NCBI GenBank assembly: GCA_902476875.1
Contig: CABSFC010000013.1
Coordinates: 1-39,301, forward strand
Reading direction: 5' to 3'
Length of the DNA stretch: 39,301 bases
From: an uncultured Oscillibacter sp.
GTDB lineage: Bacteria > Bacillota > Clostridia > Oscillospirales > Oscillospiraceae
A program made the position numbers and the translations under genes. Positions 34,024 to 39,301 of the stretch are shown here, one piece after another. The notes beneath the pieces were generated by a model. The model saw nothing but the letters and a program-made list of their open reading frames with translations. It was not told the DNA's origin and ran no database searches. Each line of letters opens with the position of its first letter. Position 1 is the first letter of the stretch.

Positions 34024-35331
34024 ATGCAAGTAACAGTCATCGGCGCGGGTCTGGCCGGCAGCGAATGTGCCTGGCAGCTGGCCCAGCGGGGTATCGACGT
34101 GACGCTCCGGGAGATGAAGCCGGAGAAAAAGACCCCCGCCCACACAACGGAACATTTCGCGGAGCTGTGCTGCTCCAACTCCCTGCGCAGCGACCAGCTG
34201 GAAAACGCCGTGGGCCTTTTGAAGGAGGAGCTGCGCCGCCTGGACTCCCTGATCCTCGCCTGCGCGGACGCCACCCGGGTGGAGGCCGGCGGCGCCCTGG
34301 CGGTGGACCGCCACGGCTTCGCGGCACTGGTGACGGAGCGGGTAAAGTCCCACCCCCGCATCACCGTGGTCCCCGGCGAAGTGACGGAAATTCCAGAGGG
34401 CGAGGTGGTCATCGCCTCCGGCCCCCTGACCTCCGACGCTTTGGCGGACAGGCTCCAGGCTCTGCTGGGCGAGGACACCGCCCTCCACTTCTTCGACGCG
34501 GCGGCCCCGCTGGTCTCCGCTGAGAGTGTGAATATGGACAGGGCCTGGTTCGGCTCCCGCTACGACCGTGGCACAGCGGATTATGTCAACTGCCCTATGA
34601 ACGAGGAGGAGTACAACGCTTTCTGGCAGGCGCTGACCTGCGCCCAGGAGGCGGAGGTCCACGGCTTTGAGGACAAGATGGTGTTCGAGGGTTGTATGCC
34701 CGTGGAGGTCATGGCCCGCCGGGGCCACGACACCCTGTGCTACGGTCCCCTGAAGCCCCGGGGCCTGAAGGACCCCAGAACGGGGAAGGAGCCCTACGCC
34801 GTGGCGCAGCTGCGGCGGGACAACGCCGACGGCACGGTGTACAATCTGGTGGGCTTCCAGACCCACCTGCGCTTCCCGGAGCAGCGTCGGGTGTTCTCCA
34901 TGATCCCCGCCCTCCACGACGCGGAGTTCCTGCGCTACGGCGTCATGCACCGCAACACGTTTTTGAACTCCCCCCGCCTGCTGGACCGCTATTACCGCCT
35001 GAAAGCGGAGCCGCGCATCTCCTTCGCCGGACAGATGACCGGCGTGGAGGGCTACGTGGAATCCGCCGCCTCGGGCTTTCTGGTGGGCGTGGAGACCGCC
35101 CGGCGGCTGCTGGGGAAGCCCCCCGTCGACTTTCCCCAGGAGACGGCCATCGGCGCCCTGGGCCTGTACGTCTCCAACCAGTCCGTCACCGTGTTCCAGC
35201 CCATGAACATCAACTTCGGCATCATCCCACCCCTGGACCACCGGGTGAAGGGAAAGCGGAATAAAAACGCGGAGCTGTCCCGGCGGTCCCTTGCCATCAT
35301 CGAGGAATTGAAGCAGGAGGTGTTACCATGA
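34024..35331 (+). CDS. trmFO: tRNA (m5U54) methyltransferase TrmFO
   Basis: 435 residues. FAD-binding motif GAGLAGSECAWQLAQRG at the N-terminus, LREMKP, then CSNSLRSDQL, EGCMPVEVMARRG, QLRRDNADGTVYNLVGFQTH and FAGQMTGVEGYVESAASGF, all typical of TrmFO. It uses methylene-tetrahydrofolate and FADH2 to methylate U54 of tRNA. ATG 34024 has AGAAGGA 7 nt before it; the frame is open further upstream through the hairpin, but that part is not family sequence. It overlaps plsX by 4 nt (ATGA). Normally it follows topA directly. Confidence 0.95.
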   Translation: MQVTVIGAGLAGSECAWQLAQRGIDVTLREMKPEKKTPAHTTEHFAELCCSNSLRSDQLENAVGLLKEELRRLDSLILACADATRVEAGGALAVDRHGFAALVTERVKSHPRITVVPGEVTEIPEGEVVIASGPLTSDALADRLQALLGEDTALHFFDAAAPLVSAESVNMDRAWFGSRYDRGTADYVNCPMNEEEYNAFWQALTCAQEAEVHGFEDKMVFEGCMPVEVMARRGHDTLCYGPLKPRGLKDPRTGKEPYAVAQLRRDNADGTVYNLVGFQTHLRFPEQRRVFSMIPALHDAEFLRYGVMHRNTFLNSPRLLDRYYRLKAEPRISFAGQMTGVEGYVESAASGFLVGVETARRLLGKPPVDFPQETAIGALGLYVSNQSVTVFQPMNINFGIIPPLDHRVKGKRNKNAELSRRSLAIIEELKQEVLP

Positions 35332-36362
35332 AGATCATTGTAGACGCCATGGGCGGCGACAACGCCCCCCAGGCAGTCGTTCAGGGCGCGTTGGACGCCC
35401 ACAGGCTCCACGGGGTGGATATCATCCTGGTGGGCCGGGCGGCGGAGGTCCTGCGGGCCGTGGAGAGCTGCGGCGAGAAGACCCTGCCCGCCGGCGTGGA
35501 GATCAAGGACGCCAGCGAGGTGGTGGAGATCTCCGACGACCCAGCCACAGCGTTCAAGATGAAGAAGGACTCCTCCCTGACCGTGGGCCTGAACCTGCTG
35601 AAGGCGGGGGAGGGAGACGCCTTCGTCTCCGCCGGGTCCACCGGCGCCCTGCTGGCGGGGGCCACGCTGGTGGTCAAGCGCATCCGGGGCATCCGCCGGG
35701 CCGCCATGGGCCCCGTCATCCCCACGGCGGGCGGAAAAGCCGTGTTGTGCGACTGCGGCGCCAACGCCGAGTGCACGCCGGAGTACCTGCTCCAGTTCGC
35801 GTACTTAGGCAGCTATTACGCCAAGCGCGTCATGGGTATGGAGAAGCCCCGGGTGGGCCTGCTGAACATCGGCGCGGAGGAGGAGAAGGGCGACACCCTC
35901 CGCCACGAGGCTTACGCCCTGCTGAAAGAGGCGGGAGAGGCGGGCCGCATCCACTTCATCGGCAACATCGAGGCCAACGACGCCATGCTGGGCGGCGCGG
36001 ACGTCATCGTGGCGGACGGCTTCACCGGCAACATCATGCTCAAGAGCGTGGAGGGCGTGGGCAAATTCCTGCTGAAGGAGCTGAAGAAGATGTTCCTCTC
36101 CAGCACGAAGACGAAGCTGGCGGCGGGGCTGGTGAAGGGCGACCTGGCGGGCATGAAAAAGCTGCTGGACCCCAGCGAGATCGGCGGCACGGCCTTTTTG
36201 GGCATCTCCAGGCCCGTCATCAAGGCCCACGGGTCCTCCGACGCCCGGGCCATCTGCAACGCCGTCCTGCGGGCCAGGGAGTACGCGGAGAGCGGTTTTA
36301 TCGACGATATCCAGCGGGACATCGCGCTGATGAAAGTGGAGCGGCCGGCGGAAAAAATTTGA
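35328..36362 (+). CDS. plsX: Phosphate acyltransferase PlsX
   Basis: 344 residues. Family words: VDAMGGDNAPQAVVQGALDA (N-terminus), VSAGSTGALLAGATL, RAAMGPVIPT, LCDCGANAECTPEYLLQFA, GLLNIGAEEEKG, and IVADGFTGNIMLKSVEG. PlsX converts acyl-ACP plus phosphate to acyl-phosphate, the acyl donor of PlsY in membrane lipid synthesis. It overlaps trmFO by 4 nt and precedes acpP by 84 bp, in the usual plsX-acpP-rnc order of Firmicutes. Confidence 0.96.
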   Translation: MKIIVDAMGGDNAPQAVVQGALDAHRLHGVDIILVGRAAEVLRAVESCGEKTLPAGVEIKDASEVVEISDDPATAFKMKKDSSLTVGLNLLKAGEGDAFVSAGSTGALLAGATLVVKRIRGIRRAAMGPVIPTAGGKAVLCDCGANAECTPEYLLQFAYLGSYYAKRVMGMEKPRVGLLNIGAEEEKGDTLRHEAYALLKEAGEAGRIHFIGNIEANDAMLGGADVIVADGFTGNIMLKSVEGVGKFLLKELKKMFLSSTKTKLAAGLVKGDLAGMKKLLDPSEIGGTAFLGISRPVIKAHGSSDARAICNAVLRAREYAESGFIDDIQRDIALMKVERPAEKI

Positions 36363-36369
36363 TTGCCCC

Positions 36370-36399
36370 TTGACAGCGGCGCGGCAGTTGCCGTATGAT
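36370..36399 (+). promoter_or_regulatory. Sigma-A promoter of acpP
   Basis: Consensus TTGACA (36370-36375), 18-nt spacer, TATGAT (36394-36399). Transcription would start near 36406, giving a 40-nt leader. This independent strong promoter suits the very high level of acyl carrier protein. Confidence 0.8.
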
Positions 36400-36446
36400 T
36401 GCCTCAGCGATATGTAACTCATAATTCCTTGAGGAGTGAAACAGCA

Positions 36447-36692
36447 ATGTCAATTGAAGAAATTTTTCAGACGATGAGAGAGCTGGTGGCCGAGCAGTTC
36501 GCCATGGAGCCCGCCGAGGTGTCTATGGACACGTCCTTTGAGGAGGACCTGGGCGCCGATTCCGTGGACCTGGTGGAGCTGGTCATGGCCATGGAAGAGG
36601 AGTTCGAGGTCGGCGAGATTCAGGAGGAGGAGCTGGGCTCTCTCAAGACCGTCAGCGACGCGGTGAACTACATCGCGGGCAAGCTGAAATAA
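36447..36692 (+). CDS. acpP: Acyl carrier protein
   Basis: 81 residues, acidic, four-helix ACP. Ser39 in LGADSVDLVELVMA receives the 4'-phosphopantetheine arm; FEVGEIQEEEL is the usual helix III start. It carries growing fatty acyl chains. GAGGAG lies 10 nt before ATG 36447, and a consensus promoter is 50-75 nt upstream. A hairpin follows, before rnc. A longer in-frame start (36399) falls on the promoter and is wrong. Confidence 0.95.
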   Translation: MSIEEIFQTMRELVAEQFAMEPAEVSMDTSFEEDLGADSVDLVELVMAMEEEFEVGEIQEEELGSLKTVSDAVNYIAGKLK

Positions 36693-36707
36693 GAGCAGAA
36701 AGGCAAC

Positions 36708-36736
36708 GCCCCGCGCCAGCGCGGGGCTTCCTTTTG
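36708..36736 (+). terminator. Hairpin between acpP and rnc
   Basis: GCCCCGCGC (36708-36716) and GCGCGGGGC (36719-36727) form a GC-rich stem (8 bp with a 4-nt loop in practice) followed by TTCCTTTT. It probably cuts most acpP transcripts and lets some read into rnc, whose ribosome site starts right after it. Confidence 0.75.
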
Positions 36737-36743
36737 GAGGCGC

Positions 36744-37430
36744 ATGATGCAGGAACTGGAGAAAAAACTGAATTACACCTTCCGGAACCCGGCGCTGCTC
36801 AGCGAGGCCCTGAGCCACAGCTCTTACGCCAACGAGCACCGCTCCGCCCATCTGAACAGCAACGAGCGGCTGGAGTTCCTGGGGGACTCCGTGCTGGGCT
36901 TTGTGACGGCGGAATTTCTGTTTGCCCAGCACCCGGACCTGCCGGAGGGCGACCTGACCCGCATCCGGGCGGCGCTGGTGTGCGAGCAGAGCCTGTATGA
37001 GGTGGCGCGGAAGCTGGACCTGGGCCGATATTTGAAGCTGGGCCGGGGCGAGGAGACCGGCGGCGGCCGGGAGCGCACCTCCATCCTGGCGGACGCCACC
37101 GAGGCCGTCTTCGCCGCGGTCTATCTGGACGGCGGCATCGAAGCCGCGTCGGCGCTGATCCACCGCGTCCTGCTGGACGCGGAGAAGGAGGAAGTGGTGG
37201 AAGAGCGCCGCCGGGACTGCAAGACGGCTCTCCAGGAGCTGGTCCAGCGCCAGGCGGACCAGGTGCTGACCTACCGCATGGTGGGGGAGCAGGGCCCAGA
37301 CCACGCCAAGACCTTTGTGGCGGAGGTGCTGCTGAACGGCACCCCTCTGGGCACCGGTACCGGCCACAGCAAGAAGGAGGCCGAGCAGGCCGCCGCGAAA
37401 GCCGCCCTCCAGACTTTGGGCGGAGAATAA
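36744..37430 (+). CDS. rnc: Ribonuclease III
   Basis: 228 residues. RNase III signature NERLEFLGDSVLGFV with catalytic Glu/Asp, second metal site DATEAVFAAVYLDGG, then a double-stranded RNA-binding domain (about 155-225: DCKTALQELVQ, GTGTGHSKKEAEQAAAKAAL). It processes rRNA and cleaves duplex RNA. Two ATGs stand in line (36744 and 36747); the second has the better 6-nt spacing from GGAGG, so the protein may begin one residue later. smc and ftsY usually follow rnc; here uppP follows after a terminator. Confidence 0.95.
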   Translation: MMQELEKKLNYTFRNPALLSEALSHSSYANEHRSAHLNSNERLEFLGDSVLGFVTAEFLFAQHPDLPEGDLTRIRAALVCEQSLYEVARKLDLGRYLKLGRGEETGGGRERTSILADATEAVFAAVYLDGGIEAASALIHRVLLDAEKEEVVEERRRDCKTALQELVQRQADQVLTYRMVGEQGPDHAKTFVAEVLLNGTPLGTGTGHSKKEAEQAAAKAALQTLGGE

Positions 37431-37447
37431 GACTGTGCTTTCCCGCA

Positions 37448-37474
37448 GGGACCGCCATCGGCGGTCCCGTTTTT
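37448..37474 (+). terminator. Terminator after rnc
   Basis: GGGACCGCC (37448-37456) and GGCGGTCCC (37460-37468), 3-nt loop, followed by GTTTTTA. Classic intrinsic terminator. Confidence 0.9.
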
Positions 37475-37523
37475 ATAAGTCGACATAATTCTGCAAATAT
37501 GACTGGAATTTACCGCCTGTCCA

Positions 37524-37532
37524 TGATATACT
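37524..37532 (+). promoter_or_regulatory. Extended -10 promoter for uppP
   Basis: TGATATACT (37524-37532), about 44-52 bp before the uppP start. No convincing -35 is seen. The same TGA-TATACT word occurs before the response regulator at 12840. Confidence 0.5.
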
Positions 37533-37575
37533 ATCTCCATATGAAGATTTGAATTGATTTAGGAGCGTGAGCATT

Positions 37576-38412
37576 TTGTCACTGCTGTCATCTATTCTGC
37601 TGGGCGTGATCCAGGGGATCACGGAGTTTTTGCCCATCTCCAGCTCCGGGCATCTTGCCATCGCGGAGCATCTGCTGGGTATGTCCGGCGCGTCGGAGAT
37701 CCCGGATTTTTTCGACGTGCTGCTGCATCTGGGCACGCTGGTGGCCGTGTTTGCGGCTTACTGGACGGACATCCGGGACATGATCGTGGAGCTTTTCCAC
37801 GGCGTGAGCGATCTGGCCCATCATTCCACGCCCTCGCCGGTGCCTCCGGCCCGGCGGCTGATTCTGCTGATCATCGTGGGCACGCTGCCGCTGTTCGCGG
37901 TGCTGCCGGTGAAGGACTTGGTGGAGGGGCTGGCGGACAACATGTACTTTGTGGCCGCCGCTCTGCTGGTCACCGGCTGTCTGCTGTTTGCCAGCGACCG
38001 GGTGAAAAAGGGCCGCAAGACCGAGAAATCGGCCACGCTGGTGGACGCTTTGCTGGTGGGCGTGGGGCAGGCCATTGCCACCTGTCCCGGTATCTCCCGC
38101 TCCGGTACCACCATCACCGCCGGGTGCTTCGTGGGCTTCGAGCGGAAGTTCGCCGTGCGATACTCCTTCCTGATGTCCATTCCCGCCATTCTGGGGGCCA
38201 ACATCCTGAGCCTGAAGGACGCCGCGGAGACCGGCATCATCTGGGCCGACGTGCCCGTCTATCTGGTGGGCGTGCTGGTGTCCGCCGTGGTGGGCTACGC
38301 CTGCATCCGCCTGCTGAAAATGATCGCGGAAAAGGGCAAGTTCGGATTCTTTGCCTACTACTGCTGGGCCGCCGGCGTTCTGACATTGATTTTGACGTTC
38401 ATCCAGAAATAA
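37576..38412 (+). CDS. uppP: Undecaprenyl-diphosphate phosphatase UppP (BacA)
   Basis: 278 residues, about eight membrane helices. Catalytic motif GVIQGITEFLPISSSGH and the second motif PGISRSGTTI are complete. It recycles the C55 lipid carrier used in peptidoglycan synthesis and gives bacitracin resistance when overproduced. The start is taken as TTG 37576, because AGGAG ends 10 nt before it; GTG 37567 in the same frame is only 1 nt from that site. It lies 16 bp before ftsK and has its own promoter. Confidence 0.93.
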   Translation: MSLLSSILLGVIQGITEFLPISSSGHLAIAEHLLGMSGASEIPDFFDVLLHLGTLVAVFAAYWTDIRDMIVELFHGVSDLAHHSTPSPVPPARRLILLIIVGTLPLFAVLPVKDLVEGLADNMYFVAAALLVTGCLLFASDRVKKGRKTEKSATLVDALLVGVGQAIATCPGISRSGTTITAGCFVGFERKFAVRYSFLMSIPAILGANILSLKDAAETGIIWADVPVYLVGVLVSAVVGYACIRLLKMIAEKGKFGFFAYYCWAAGVLTLILTFIQK

Positions 38413-38428
38413 ATCGGAGGTACATATC

Positions 38429-39301
38429 GTGGCTTCCACAACACAAAAGAAAACCACAACCACAAAAAAGAGCGGCTCCGGGAAAAGCGGCTCCAGCCGC
38501 TCCAAAAAGCCCGCGCAGCCCCAGAAACGGCCCATCCGCCGGGAGGTGGGGGGCGTCGTGCTGCTGGTGCTGACGCTGTGCGTCTTTGTCAGCTACTTCC
38601 ATGTCAGCGCCATCTTCATCGACTGGCTGGCGGTGCTGCTGAAGGGCCTGTTCGGCTACGGCTACTGGCTGGCGGGCCCCGCCATGCTGCTGGCGGCGCT
38701 GATTTTGCTGTTTCACCACGGTCGGCCCGTCCAGCTGCGGGTGACCTGCGCCATGCTGCTGCCGGTGCTGTTCGGGTCCCTGGCCCATATGGCGCTGTGC
38801 AAGGAGGTATTTGAATCCGGCGTCGGCATTATACCGCGGCTGTGGAAGTCCGGCATGGAGCTGGCCTCCGGCGGCGCGGTCTCCGGCGTTCTGGCGGAGG
38901 GCTCCGAGGCGGTGTTTTCCACCTTCGCCTCCGCGATTATCTTCACGGTGCTGTTTGTGGTGCTGCTGATGGCGGCCCTGCGGCTGACGGTGGGCGCCAT
39001 CATCGAGAAGCACCGGGAGCGTCCCCAGTACGAGGAGGAGCCGGAGCCGGAGCGCCCAGCCATCCGTGTCACCCCCATCGAGCCGCCCAGACGCCGCGTG
39101 GAGGACAAGCCCAGGCCCCAGATCGACTTCCCCCTGGACGACCCGCCGGCCAAGGAGCCGGAGCCCGCCCGGAAGGAGGCGGGCCGCTTCACCAGCTTCT
39201 TCCGGCACAGGTCCGACGGACAGCGGACCCCGGATCAGGTGATTTCCGAAAAGCCGGCGGAGAAGACCCCCGAAAGGGCCCCGGCCCCGCCGCCAGCCCC
39301 C
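38429..39301 (+). CDS. ftsK: DNA translocase FtsK, N-terminal part (runs off window)
   Basis: The frame from GTG 38429 (GGAGG 8 nt upstream) stays open to the last base, 291 codons. It begins with a Lys/Thr/Ser-rich basic stretch (TQKKTTTTKKSGSGKSGSS). Four membrane helices follow (about 42-60, 66-94, 99-118, 152-185), then a Pro/Glu-rich linker (EEEPEPERPAIRVTPIEPP). This is the N-terminal plan of FtsK/SpoIIIE, which pumps DNA through the closing septum. The ATPase motor and gamma domain lie beyond the window. Assigned by architecture. Confidence 0.8.
   Translation, partial: MASTTQKKTTTTKKSGSGKSGSSRSKKPAQPQKRPIRREVGGVVLLVLTLCVFVSYFHVSAIFIDWLAVLLKGLFGYGYWLAGPAMLLAALILLFHHGRPVQLRVTCAMLLPVLFGSLAHMALCKEVFESGVGIIPRLWKSGMELASGGAVSGVLAEGSEAVFSTFASAIIFTVLFVVLLMAALRLTVGAIIEKHRERPQYEEEPEPERPAIRVTPIEPPRRRVEDKPRPQIDFPLDDPPAKEPEPARKEAGRFTSFFRHRSDGQRTPDQVISEKPAEKTPERAPAPPPAP

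Noticed and set aside
33616..35241. Long minus-strand frame joined upstream of the 82-residue gene
   Set aside because: Only the last 82 codons have a ribosome site and sensible protein; the rest is antisense to trmFO and xre.

Overview
The window looks like a chromosomal segment of a GC-rich anaerobic low-GC-phylum Gram-positive, most likely a Clostridia member of the Oscillospiraceae type (Flavonifractor/Lawsonibacter-like). This rests on strong GGAGG ribosome binding sites with frequent GTG/TTG starts, a 2-hydroxyacyl-CoA dehydratase activase cluster, a CD1871A-type CXXC mini-protein, a complete KdpFABC/DE locus, and the Firmicutes housekeeping orders dprA-topA-trmFO and plsX-acpP-rnc. The genus is an inference. 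No tRNA, rRNA, CRISPR array or intact insertion sequence was seen.

Layout. 1-224: broken end of a Y-family DNA polymerase gene. 225-3177: minus-strand three-gene operon of dehydratase-activase proteins, overlapping 4 nt at each junction, below an XRE-cupin regulator (3323-3874). That regulator is divergent from a LysE-type exporter (4008-4589), and the two share a dyad-symmetric promoter region. 4786-6438: minus strand TetR regulator, decayed ireB-like gene, hairpin and class-I glutamine amidotransferase-like hydrolase. 6650-9587: plus-strand glycosyltransferase 8, coiled-coil zinc-ribbon protein and FtsH. 9588-10600: low-information stretch with a frameshifted XRE pseudogene and two hairpins.

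10600-14674: a membrane-redox module (thioredoxin-like lipoprotein, 49-residue CXXC protein, polytopic 4Fe-4S protein) divergent from a two-component system that probably senses or controls it. 14675-15423: mostly non-coding, terminator and promoter-like elements. 15424-27426: a potassium island. kdpD, kdpE and a small membrane protein are on the minus strand. kdpF, kdpA, kdpB, two small membrane ORFs, kdpC and an unknown 295-residue protein are on the plus strand. They are followed by a KtrB/TrkH channel and a KtrA/TrkA regulatory subunit. The cell thus has both a high-affinity ATP-driven K+ pump and an ion-gradient-driven K+ channel side by side.

27427-28900: a scar with long perfect hairpins and a badly damaged tyrosine integrase, probably the trace of a lost mobile element. 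29017-39301: housekeeping genes: TrmH-family methyltransferase, dprA, topA, a divergent DUF-type/XRE pair inserted before trmFO, plsX, acpP, rnc, uppP and the N-terminal part of ftsK running off the right edge. These cover translation accuracy, DNA topology and uptake, lipid synthesis, peptidoglycan carrier recycling and chromosome segregation.

Nothing here is a clear-cut new defence or mobile system. The best candidates for undescribed biology are the extra proteins woven into the Kdp operon and the lipoprotein/CXXC/Fe-S module with its own two-component system.
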